In this document: piece by piece, positions 42,876 to 50,730 of the stretch
Numbering within the stretch: the stretch's first letter is position 1
Layout: every line of letters begins with the position of its first letter
Source: Pseudomonas arcuscaelestis
GTDB lineage: Bacteria > Pseudomonadota > Gammaproteobacteria > Pseudomonadales > Pseudomonadaceae
Length of the DNA stretch: 64,000 nucleotides
Direction of reading: 5' to 3'
NCBI RefSeq assembly: GCF_016881005.1
Contig: NZ_JACOPV010000017.1
Location: forward strand, 1-64,000
Made by a program: the position numbers and the translations under genes
The notes under the pieces: model-generated
The model's database searches: none
What the model saw: only the letters and a program-made list of their open reading frames with translations
What the model was told of the DNA's origin: nothing

Positions 42876-43344
42876 GGGTCTGTTCTTTGTCCAGCAATTT
42901 GGCGAGGCGCTCACGCTCCTCGGGGGAAAGGTCGACAGGGCCACCAGCGCTCTGCGCCCGACGCTTGCGCACGATCAGCGCCAACAAGCCGAAGCCGCCA
43001 ACCAGCAATACGCCAGGGCCGAACCACAGCAACCAGGTCCGCGCAGTCAATTCAGGCTTGTAGCGCACAAAATCACCATAGCGATCGACCATGAAGTCGA
43101 TGATCTGCTGATTACTCTTGCCCTCGCCAAGCATGCGGAAAATCTCCCGGCGCAAGTCGGCGGCAATCGGTGCATTGGAGTCAGCGATATCCTGGTTCTG
43201 GCACTTGGGGCAGCGCAACTCCTTGGTCAGGTCGTGATAACGCGCGCGCTCGGCATCATCGGCGAACTGATAAGTGTCGATGGCAGCCTGGGTCACTCCG
43301 GCCAGGCTCAAGCCCAGCACTGCTGCAGCTAGCCAGCGCTTCAT
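42868..43344 (-). CDS. ccmH: Cytochrome c maturation protein CcmH
   Basis: CcmH is a membrane-anchored thiol-disulfide protein that reduces the apocytochrome CxxCH motif. The 158-residue chain has a signal to about 20, the defining motif LRCPKCQN (about 43-50), and one membrane helix (TWLLWFGPGVLLVGGFGLLAL) followed by a basic cytoplasmic tail. This is the short CcmH form; its partner CcmI is separately encoded. It overlaps dsbE by four bases and ccmI by eight. Confidence 0.95.
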   Translation of the reverse strand: MKRWLAAAVLGLSLAGVTQAAIDTYQFADDAERARYHDLTKELRCPKCQNQDIADSNAPIAADLRREIFRMLGEGKSNQQIIDFMVDRYGDFVRYKPELTARTWLLWFGPGVLLVGGFGLLALIVRKRRAQSAGGPVDLSPEERERLAKLLDKEQTHD

Positions 43345-43877
43345 GGTTTGGCCTCATCGACCAGTCCCTGGTACATAGGCGCCAATTGCTCGCGCCAGAC
43401 CGTCGCATCGACGACACCGACGTGCTTGTAACGAATGATGCCCTTGGCGTCGATCAGGAAGGTTTCCGGCGCCCCGTACACGCCCAGGTTCAAGCCCAGC
43501 GAGCCCTGATCATCCTCGATATTGAGCCGATAGGGGTTGTGGAACTCGGCCAGCCATTTGATCGCAGCGGCGTTGTCGTCCTTGTAGTTGACCCCATGGA
43601 TAACCACGCCCTGCTCGGCCAGTTTATTCAGATACGGATGCTCGACCTTGCACGATGGGCACCAGGTGGCCCAGACGTTGACCAATGCCGGCTTGCCAAT
43701 CAGGTCTGCCTGGGTAAGCGCCTTGCCGTCCTGCACCGATTTAAGCGCAAAGTCCGGGAACGGCTTGCCGATCATTGCCGATGGCAGCTCGGTGGGATCG
43801 AGGAACAGGCCCCGGTAGAGAAACACTGCCACCAGCAGAAACACTGCCAGCGGCAGCACCATGATCCAACGCTTCAT
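43341..43877 (-). CDS. ccmG: Thiol:disulfide interchange protein DsbE (CcmG)
   Basis: This is a 178-residue periplasmic thioredoxin-like protein that supplies reductant to CcmH or apocytochrome. It is anchored by an N-terminal helix (MVLPLAVFLLVAVFLYRG). The active site is WATWCPSCKVEHP (about 70-82), and the cis-Pro loop is GVYGAPETFLID. The acidic groove typical of CcmG is around LNIEDDQGSLG. It overlaps both neighbours by four bases. Confidence 0.95.
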   Translation of the reverse strand: MKRWIMVLPLAVFLLVAVFLYRGLFLDPTELPSAMIGKPFPDFALKSVQDGKALTQADLIGKPALVNVWATWCPSCKVEHPYLNKLAEQGVVIHGVNYKDDNAAAIKWLAEFHNPYRLNIEDDQGSLGLNLGVYGAPETFLIDAKGIIRYKHVGVVDATVWREQLAPMYQGLVDEAKP

Positions 43878-45862
43878 GCCGTTGCTCCAGACATGCCCAG
43901 TACTTCACGCACGCGGGCTTTGACCTTGACTCGATAACGTCCGTCCATGGCCGCCAGCAGGCCACCCAGGCCAGTCAGCAGGCCGCCCAGCCAGATCCAG
44001 CGCACGAATGGCTTGACGTGTACACGCACCGCCCAGGCACCGTTGTCCAGCGGCTCGCCAAGGGCAACATAAAGGTCTCGGGTGAAGCCGGCGTCGATGC
44101 CCGCTTCCGTCATCATCGATTGCTGCACGGTATACAAGCGTTTTTCCGGATGCAGCACGCTGATCTCGCGGCCATCCTCGATCACCCGTACCGTGCCCTT
44201 GTCGGAGGTGAAGTTCGGCCCTTCGAAGTGCTTGGCGCCTTCGAAGACGAACTGGTATCCCCCCAGCTCAACCGACTCGCCCGGTGCCAGGCGCAGGTCA
44301 CGCTCGGCGCTGTTGTTGCTCGACAACACCACACCCAGCGCACAAACCGCCAGGCCCAGATGCGCAACATGCATGCCCCAATAGCTGCGATTTAGGCCAC
44401 GCAGCCCCTTGAACAGCCCTTTGTGACGGGTCTTGTCGAGGATGTCCCGAGCACCTGCAAGCACGATCCACGCTGCCAGGGCGAAGGTGGTCAGTACTTG
44501 CCAATCGAAGTCATCGACCAACAGGCCACCAACCGGCGCCAGTACGGCGCTGCCAATCAGCACGGGAGTAAGCATGCCCAGCAGCCATTTGCTCGGGGTG
44601 TCTTTCCAGCGCACCAGCACACCGATTGCCATGACCACCATGAGCAACGCCATGAGCGGGATGAACAACGCATCGAAGTACGGCGGGCCGACCGAGAGCT
44701 TGGCGCCGGTGAGCGCATCGAGGATCAACGGATACAGCGTGCCAAGCAGAATCATCGACGCCGCGACAACCAACACGATGTTATTGGCCAGCAGCAATGT
44801 TTCTCGCGACCACAAGGCAAAGCCAACCTGGCTCTTGACCACCGGCGCGCGCATGGCGAACAGCGTCAGCGAGCCACCGACGACAAACAGCAGGAAGATC
44901 AGGATAAACACGCCGCGTTCCGGGTCGGAGGCAAAGGCATGCACCGACGTCAGAACCCCGGAACGAACCAGGAAGGTGCCAAGCAGGCTCAATGAGAACG
45001 CGGCGATGGCCAGCAACACAGTCCAGCTTTTGAACACCCCACGCTTTTCCGTGACGGCCAGCGAGTGAATCAATGCTGTGCCCACTAGCCACGGCATGAA
45101 CGAGGCGTTTTCCACCGGGTCCCAGAACCACCAGCCACCCCAGCCCAGCTCATAATAGGCCCACCACGAGCCCAGCGTGATACCGATACCCAGGAATGCC
45201 CAGGCGACCAGCGTCCACGGCCGCGACCAGCGAGCCCAGGCGGCGTCCAGGCGACCGCCAAGCAAGGCGGCAATGGCAAAGGCGAAGGCAACGGAGAAAC
45301 CTACATAGCCCATGTACAGCATCGGCGGGTGAACGATCAGGCCAATGTCCTGCAACAGCGGGTTGAGGTCAGCACCGTCGGTCGGCACCTGCGGCAGCAA
45401 GCGCTGAAAAGGGTTGGAGGTGACAATCAGAAACGACAGGAAGCCGACGCTGATCATGCCCATGACGGCCAGCACCCGCGCCAGCATGACCTGTGGCAAC
45501 TGCCGGGAAAAGATCGACACAGCGAACGTCCAGCCACCGAGGATCATTGCCCAAAGCAGCAGCGACCCTTCGTGGGCACCCCATACAGCACTGAACTTGA
45601 AGTACCAGGGCAAAGCACTGTTGGAGTTGTTGGCAACATAGGCGACAGAGAAGTTGTCAGTCATGAACGCATGGGTCAGACAGCCAAAGGCAAACGCCAG
45701 GAACGCGAATTGCCCCCAGGCTGCCGGTCGTCCCAGGCTCATCCACAGACTGTCGCCGCGCCAGGCGCCGAGCAACGGTATCGTCGCCTGCACGCAAGCG
45801 AAGCAGATGGCCAGAATCATCGCCAACTGGCCAAGTTCCGGAATGATCAGCGCCGCGTTCAT
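43874..45862 (-). CDS. ccmF: Heme lyase subunit CcmF
   Basis: CcmF is the core of the heme lyase that joins heme to apocytochrome c. It is a 662-residue polytopic membrane protein with about 15 helices. The tryptophan-rich signature is GWGGWWFWDPVENASFMPWL (about 233-252), and flanking conserved His residues are in SAVWGAHEGSLLLW and IGLIVHPPMLYMGY. The C-terminal periplasmic loop and last helix (IWLGGLLTGLGGLLAAM) are normal. It overlaps ccmE and dsbE by four bases each. Confidence 0.96.
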   Translation of the reverse strand: MNAALIIPELGQLAMILAICFACVQATIPLLGAWRGDSLWMSLGRPAAWGQFAFLAFAFGCLTHAFMTDNFSVAYVANNSNSALPWYFKFSAVWGAHEGSLLLWAMILGGWTFAVSIFSRQLPQVMLARVLAVMGMISVGFLSFLIVTSNPFQRLLPQVPTDGADLNPLLQDIGLIVHPPMLYMGYVGFSVAFAFAIAALLGGRLDAAWARWSRPWTLVAWAFLGIGITLGSWWAYYELGWGGWWFWDPVENASFMPWLVGTALIHSLAVTEKRGVFKSWTVLLAIAAFSLSLLGTFLVRSGVLTSVHAFASDPERGVFILIFLLFVVGGSLTLFAMRAPVVKSQVGFALWSRETLLLANNIVLVVAASMILLGTLYPLILDALTGAKLSVGPPYFDALFIPLMALLMVVMAIGVLVRWKDTPSKWLLGMLTPVLIGSAVLAPVGGLLVDDFDWQVLTTFALAAWIVLAGARDILDKTRHKGLFKGLRGLNRSYWGMHVAHLGLAVCALGVVLSSNNSAERDLRLAPGESVELGGYQFVFEGAKHFEGPNFTSDKGTVRVIEDGREISVLHPEKRLYTVQQSMMTEAGIDAGFTRDLYVALGEPLDNGAWAVRVHVKPFVRWIWLGGLLTGLGGLLAAMDGRYRVKVKARVREVLGMSGATA

Positions 45863-46314
45863 GGTTTGACTCCAGCATCGGTAGCAATCTGGCCACTTTC
45901 CTGCAGCGCCTTGGTCACTTCCGGTGGCATGTATTTTTCATCGTGCTTGGCCAGCACTTCATCGGCCACCACTACGCCATCAGCGTTGAGTTTGCCCAGG
46001 GCAACAATGCCCTGCCCTTCACGGAACAAGTCCGGAAGAATGCCGCGGTAGGTAATCGGCACCGACTTGCTGAAGTCGGTCACTACAAAACGTACATCGA
46101 GCGAATCGCCCGAACGTTGCAGCGAACCCTTCTCGACCATGCCGCCCGCCCGAATGCGGGTATCGAGCGGTGCCTCGCCATTGGCGATCTGGGTCGGGGT
46201 ATAGAACAGGTTGATGTTCTGCTGCAGGGCGCTCAAGGCCAGGCCCACAGCGATGCCTACCCCGGCCAGCAGGCCGAGGATGATGAACAGGCGCTTCTTG
46301 CGTTGCGGATTCAC
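45859..46314 (-). CDS. ccmE: Heme chaperone CcmE
   Basis: CcmE carries heme covalently from CcmC to CcmF. The 151-residue protein has an N-terminal anchor (RLFIILGLLAGVGIAVGLAL) and an OB-fold periplasmic domain. The heme-binding His is in VLAKHDEKYMPPEV (about 125-138), matching the HxxxY motif. GTG 46314 is chosen because it opens the conserved VNPQRKKRLFI and overlaps ccmD by four bases; the longer open frame to 46413 is ccmD antiphase sequence. Confidence 0.95.
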   Translation of the reverse strand: MNPQRKKRLFIILGLLAGVGIAVGLALSALQQNINLFYTPTQIANGEAPLDTRIRAGGMVEKGSLQRSGDSLDVRFVVTDFSKSVPITYRGILPDLFREGQGIVALGKLNADGVVVADEVLAKHDEKYMPPEVTKALQESGQIATDAGVKP

Positions 46315-46487
46315 TGTTTGTTCTCCCGGCGCAAGCGACGCGCCTCTTCTTGCAGGTAACGGCGCCGGGCTTGCAAAGGCATGGCAACGTTCAAGGCCAA
46401 AACCAACAGGCAAATGCCGTAGGCCGACCAGACGTACAGGCCGTGATGGCCCATGGCGAGAAAATCACTGAAAGAGGCAAAACTCAT
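46311..46487 (-). CDS. ccmD: Small heme exporter protein CcmD
   Basis: This 58-residue single-helix protein stabilises the CcmC-CcmE complex and helps release holo-CcmE. The conserved FLAMGHHGLYVWSAYGI and the helix ICLLVLALNVAM are followed by a basic coil (RRRYLQEEARRLRREN). ATG 46487 overlaps the ccmC stop as ATGA. Confidence 0.92.
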   Translation of the reverse strand: MSFASFSDFLAMGHHGLYVWSAYGICLLVLALNVAMPLQARRRYLQEEARRLRRENKQ

Positions 46488-47260
46488 CGTGCCATCTCCC
46501 GACCCAGGCTGTTCATTACCTCCTCCCTGACCCAACTGGTGCGCGCCTCGCGCTTGAGCACTTCAAGGCGCATGCGCAGCAACAGCACCGCACCGAAGAA
46601 ACAGTAGAAACCCAAGACCGTCAGCAGCAGTGGCAGCCACATTTCCGCTGGCATGGCCGGTTTCTCGGTAAGGGTGAAGGTGGCGCCCTGGTGCAGGGTG
46701 TTCCACCACTCCACCGAGTACTTGATGATCGGAATGTTGATCACCCCGACAATCGCCAGGACCGCGCAAGCCTTGGCAGCGCTTTCGCGATTGGTGATGG
46801 CATGGCCCAGGGCGATGAGGCCAAAGTACAAGAACAGCAAAATCAGCATCGAGGTCAGCCGGGCATCCCAGACCCACCAACTGCCCCAGGTCGGCTTGCC
46901 CCAGATGGCACCGGTGACCAGCGCCACCGCAGTCATCCAGGCGCCAATCGGCGCTGCGCACTGCAAGGCTACGTCGGCAATCTTCATCTTCCATACCAGC
47001 CCAACCACACCGGCCACGGCAAGCATCACGTAGCAGGACTGCGCCAGCATGGCAGCCGGTACGTGAATGTAGATGATGCGAAAGCTGTTGCCTTGCTGAT
47101 AGTCCTGGGGGGCGAAAGCCAGTCCCCAGATGACGCCAATACCGATCAACAGGATCGCAGCAACCGCCAGCCAGGGCAGCATGCGGCCGCTGATGGAATA
47201 GAACCACTTGGGCGAACCCAGTTTATGAAACCACGTCCAGCTGATTACGCTGCTTTTCAT
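46484..47260 (-). CDS. ccmC: Heme exporter/handling protein CcmC
   Basis: CcmC loads heme onto CcmE. This 258-residue protein has six helices and the periplasmic tryptophan motif WGSWWVWDARLTSML (about 125-139), flanked by His residues in IYIHVPAAM and EWWNTLHQGATF. ATG 47260 is taken as start; a GTG one codon earlier is also possible. It is separated from ccmB by 43 bases, the only real gap inside ccmA-ccmI. Confidence 0.95.
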   Translation of the reverse strand: MKSSVISWTWFHKLGSPKWFYSISGRMLPWLAVAAILLIGIGVIWGLAFAPQDYQQGNSFRIIYIHVPAAMLAQSCYVMLAVAGVVGLVWKMKIADVALQCAAPIGAWMTAVALVTGAIWGKPTWGSWWVWDARLTSMLILLFLYFGLIALGHAITNRESAAKACAVLAIVGVINIPIIKYSVEWWNTLHQGATFTLTEKPAMPAEMWLPLLLTVLGFYCFFGAVLLLRMRLEVLKREARTSWVREEVMNSLGREMAR

Positions 47261-47303
47261 CACGGTACATCCAGGGTCTTTGCTGGGCGGGGCCCAGACC
47301 TCA

Positions 47304-47972
47304 TTATTCGCCGACGCTGATCTTCAGGCCAGCGGCTATTGCAAAGGGTGCCAGAGTTACTGCCAAGGCGGTCAGGCTGCCAAGCCAGAGCAGATAACCG
47401 GTCGCCGGCATAGCTTGCAGCGCCGCCTGCAAAGCGCCACTGCCCAGGATCAATACCGGGATGTATAGCGGCAAAATCAGCAGCGCCAGGAGCAATCCGC
47501 CACGTTTCAAACCGACTGTCAGGGCCGCACCTACAGCGCCCAACAGGCTCAGCACCGGGGTACCGAGCAACAACGATGCCAACAGGACCGGCAGGCAAGC
47601 CGAGGGCAAACCTAGCATCAGCGCCAGCAAGGGTGCCAACAATACCAGTGCCAGCCCGGAAAAGGCCCAGTGTGCCAGTACTTTCGCCAGTACCAGAAGA
47701 GGGAGGGGGTGCGACGAAAGGACCCACTGCTCCAGCGATCCATCCTCGAAATCACTGCGAAAAAGCCCGTCCAGCGAGAGTAAAACCGACAAAAGTGCCG
47801 CTACCCAGACCAGCCCTGGAGACAAGGTTTGCAACAATTGAGTCTCAGGACCGACCGCCAGTGGAAACAATGCGACAACAATTGAGAAAAATACCAGGGG
47901 GTTGGCAAGCTCCGCCGGGCGCCGGAACAACAGTCGCGCTTCACGGCGCAACAACAAGACGAAGACACTCAT
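47304..47972 (-). CDS. ccmB: Heme exporter membrane subunit CcmB
   Basis: CcmB is the membrane part of the CcmAB ABC transporter that powers release of holo-CcmE. It is a 222-residue protein with six helices. FVLLLRREARLLFRRPAEL at the N-terminus and LDGLFRSDFEDGSLEQW are family marks. ATG 47972 overlaps the ccmA stop by four bases. Confidence 0.94.
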   Translation of the reverse strand: MSVFVLLLRREARLLFRRPAELANPLVFFSIVVALFPLAVGPETQLLQTLSPGLVWVAALLSVLLSLDGLFRSDFEDGSLEQWVLSSHPLPLLVLAKVLAHWAFSGLALVLLAPLLALMLGLPSACLPVLLASLLLGTPVLSLLGAVGAALTVGLKRGGLLLALLILPLYIPVLILGSGALQAALQAMPATGYLLWLGSLTALAVTLAPFAIAAGLKISVGE

Positions 47973-48601
47973 GCGGCCCACTGCCCCAAATTCAGTTCAC
48001 GGTAACCAGACGGCTTGCGCGCCAGGGTGTGATGGGTGGTCAGCACGACCATTCCGCCTTGCTCGCAATGGGCAGCCAGGTGTGCCTCAAGCTGGGCCAC
48101 GCCCTGCTTGTCGAGGGCAGTGAAAGGCTCATCGAGAATCCACAGAGGCGGGCTGTCCAGGTACAGGCGCGCCAAGGCCACGCGGCGCTGCTGGCCAGCC
48201 GACAAGGTATGGCACGGCACGTCTTCAAAACCGCGCAGGCCGACGGTCTCAAGGGCCTTCCAGATGGCCGCAGGCTCGGCGGGGGTATGCAGGGCGCAGA
48301 GCCAGGCAAGGTTTTCTTCCGGGCTGAGCAGATCCTTGATACCAGCAGCATGGCCAATCCAGATCAGGATCCGCGCCAGCTCGCTGCGTTGTTCAGCCAG
48401 AGGCTTGCCGTCGAGGCGAATCTCTCCGGCAGTGGGGCTCATGAGCCCTGCCAGCAGGCGCAACAGGCTGGTTTTGCCGCTGCCATTAGGGCCGCTGATC
48501 TGCAGCATGTCGCCTGCGCTCAGGTGCACTTCGAGATTTTCGAACAGCATTCGCCAGTCGCGCTCGCAGGCCAGGCCCACGGCTTGGAGATGAGGGGTCA
48601 C
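47969..48601 (-). CDS. ccmA: Heme exporter ATP-binding protein CcmA
   Basis: This is the 210-residue ATPase of CcmAB. Walker A is GPNGSGKTSLLRLL, the ABC signature is LSAGQQRRVALA, Walker B is LWILDEPFTALD, and the switch His is in VLTTHHTL. The start is GTG 48601. It heads the ccmABCDEFGHI operon, whose promoter should lie in 48602-48764, shared with the divergent fliK-like gene. Confidence 0.95.
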   Translation of the reverse strand: MTPHLQAVGLACERDWRMLFENLEVHLSAGDMLQISGPNGSGKTSLLRLLAGLMSPTAGEIRLDGKPLAEQRSELARILIWIGHAAGIKDLLSPEENLAWLCALHTPAEPAAIWKALETVGLRGFEDVPCHTLSAGQQRRVALARLYLDSPPLWILDEPFTALDKQGVAQLEAHLAAHCEQGGMVVLTTHHTLARKPSGYRELNLGQWAA

Positions 48602-48764
48602 AGTTTCGCCTTATGCTAGGGATGCCTGTCTCAAGTCGGTCCCGGCCCTGCCGTTATACTGGCAGTGGAGATACAGCCCGGCCGCTCGGATCGCGAAAGA
48701 TCGGGCGGCATTATACATGCGATGTCCTACTGCAAAGAGGGCTATTTCAATAGGTTGCGAGCTG

Positions 48765-50333
48765 ATGACAGGCGAAATCAACAACCTTGGCACGCAGACT
48801 CCAGCGTCCACCCAGTTGCGCCCGGCAATGACCGGCGAACTACTACGCCTGTTGCAACCGCAACAAGCCCTGCTCGCCCCTGGTGAAACCGCCAAGGCCG
48901 AAGTATTGGCGTTGCGCCAGGTCGGCCAGGACTTCCAGATGCTGCTCAAGCTGACTCAAGACAACGGCAAGCAAGTCAACGTCCAGGCCAGCAGCAATCA
49001 ACCCCTGGCCCAAGGCAGCCTATTGGCGGTAAGCCAAAGCAGCGCCTCGAACCTGACCATTACTGTGCAGCAAGCTCTCGCCAACAGCATCGCCAGCCTG
49101 ACCCGCATCGATACCCGGGAAATGCCTGTTGGCACCTTGCTTCAAGGCAAAGTCTTGACCAGCCAGGCGCTGCCAGCGACCGGTGGGCAACTGGCGCAGT
49201 TCCGCTCGCTGGTAACCCTGCTTACCGGCACCCAGGCCGGCGCCACCTTGACCATCGACAGCCCTCGCCCACTGGCGGTAGGCAGCCTGCTCAGCGCAAG
49301 GGTCGATGGCAACCAATCGCTAAGCTTCATCCCATTGAGCGGGCGCAAGGACCAATTGGCAATCTCGCAGCAGTTAACTACCCAGCAAACACGCCAAGCG
49401 TCGCTGCAAGGCTTGCTCGGCGCGCTGCAGCAGCTACGCCAAAGCACTGAAGCGCCCGACGAACTGCGCGCCACGGTGGACAAACTGCTGTCCAGCCTGC
49501 CGGACGTACGCCAACTCAGCGATCCCAAAGGTGTGGCCCAGGCCATGAACAACAGCGGCGTTTTCCTCGAGGCCAAGTTGTTGGCGGGCCTGCCCACCAA
49601 CCTTGCCGCCGATCTCAAGGCTCAGGTGGTACGCCTGGTAGCCCAGTTGCTGCCGGGGTCGCCGGGAAACATGCCGTTCAACCCAGGCGTTGCAGCCAGC
49701 ACCCTTGCCCAAGTAATGCCTGGCATGGTGCGTACTGCCCTCGGCATGCTCGGTCAGGTCAGCCCGCGCCCACATCCTGGCGGCTTTCCCCTGCCCTCGC
49801 GATTACTCAAGAGCCAGGAGGGTGAAGCAGACCTCGAACATCTGCTGCGCCTGGCGGCCTCGGCCATCTCCAGGCTGCAGAGCCACCAGTTGGCAAGCCT
49901 GGAGCAAACCGGCACCACCGCCGATGGCAACCTGCAAACCACCTGGCAACTAGAGATTCCGCTGCGCACCGGGCAAGACTTCATGCCCGTGCAAATGAAA
50001 TTACAGCGCGAAGAAACGCCCGAACAGCAAAGCGATCCAGAGCGTGAACACCGCGATCCGCTGGAAATGCTCTGGCGCGTGGAATTGTCATTCGACTTGC
50101 ACCCGCTGGGGCCCTTGCAGGTTCAGGCGCAGATATGCCAAGGCAGCCTTTCAAGCCAACTGTGGGCAGAACTGCCAAATACCGCTCGACTGATTGAGAG
50201 TCAGCTTGGCAACCTGCGCGAACGCTTGCTTGCACGCGGCCTGAGCGTCGGCGAGCTGCATTGCCACCAGGGAACACCACCACAAGGGCCGCGTACGCGC
50301 CTGGAGCAACGCTGGGTAGACGAAACAGCATGA
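48765..50333 (+). CDS. FliK-like flagellar hook-length control family protein
   Basis: This 522-residue protein has a long Gln/Leu/Ser-rich N-terminal region and a C-terminal FliK-type Flg_hook domain (about 410-510). That domain includes LEMLWRVELSFDLHPLGPLQVQAQI and SQLWAELPNTARLIESQLGNLRERL (each continuous in the protein). Gene position away from the other flagellar structural genes suggests a second FliK-family protein rather than the main hook ruler. The start ATG 48765 opens MTGEINNLG; the frame is open from 48717. Its stop overlaps the next gene as ATGA, and that gene resembles the C-terminal domain of FlhB, FliK's known partner. Confidence 0.8.
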   Translation: MTGEINNLGTQTPASTQLRPAMTGELLRLLQPQQALLAPGETAKAEVLALRQVGQDFQMLLKLTQDNGKQVNVQASSNQPLAQGSLLAVSQSSASNLTITVQQALANSIASLTRIDTREMPVGTLLQGKVLTSQALPATGGQLAQFRSLVTLLTGTQAGATLTIDSPRPLAVGSLLSARVDGNQSLSFIPLSGRKDQLAISQQLTTQQTRQASLQGLLGALQQLRQSTEAPDELRATVDKLLSSLPDVRQLSDPKGVAQAMNNSGVFLEAKLLAGLPTNLAADLKAQVVRLVAQLLPGSPGNMPFNPGVAASTLAQVMPGMVRTALGMLGQVSPRPHPGGFPLPSRLLKSQEGEADLEHLLRLAASAISRLQSHQLASLEQTGTTADGNLQTTWQLEIPLRTGQDFMPVQMKLQREETPEQQSDPEREHRDPLEMLWRVELSFDLHPLGPLQVQAQICQGSLSSQLWAELPNTARLIESQLGNLRERLLARGLSVGELHCHQGTPPQGPRTRLEQRWVDETA

Positions 50334-50662
50334 ATAATCAGAATCCGCGCCAGGCCATTGCCCTGAGCTATGACGGCCAACAGGCCCCGACACTGACCGC
50401 CAAAGGCGACGACGAACTGGCCGAGGCGATCCTGGCGATCGCGCGCCAGCACGAAGTTCCCATCTACGAAAATGCCGAATTGGTGCGCCTGCTCGCACGC
50501 ATGGAACTGGGCGACCAGATTCCTGAGGTGCTGTATCTGACCATCGCCGAAATTATCGCCTTTGCCTGGCAACTTCGCGGCAAAGTGCCGGAGGGCTTCA
50601 ACGCCAGCCCTGTATCGGAACGGGATATCTCCCTGCCTCGATTGAGCCCGCCGGCGCCATAG
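50330..50662 (+). CDS. FlhB C-terminal-domain-like protein
   Basis: This 110-residue protein resembles the cytoplasmic C-terminal domain of FlhB/YscU (FlhB_C). AIALSYDGQQAPTLTAKGDDELAEAILAIARQHEVPIYENAELVRLL follows the pattern of FlhB after its cleavage site, but the autocleavage motif NPTH is absent and no membrane part exists. Such stand-alone FlhB homologues occur in many flagellated bacteria. Translational overlap with the FliK-like gene implies they act together, perhaps in substrate-specificity switching of the export gate. Confidence 0.85.
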   Translation: MNNQNPRQAIALSYDGQQAPTLTAKGDDELAEAILAIARQHEVPIYENAELVRLLARMELGDQIPEVLYLTIAEIIAFAWQLRGKVPEGFNASPVSERDISLPRLSPPAP

Positions 50663-50730
50663 CACTATTTAATACCTTGAGCCCCATGCCGGGGGTGAGG
50701 CTGTAGGTCCCACACATCAAGGTGACCGAC

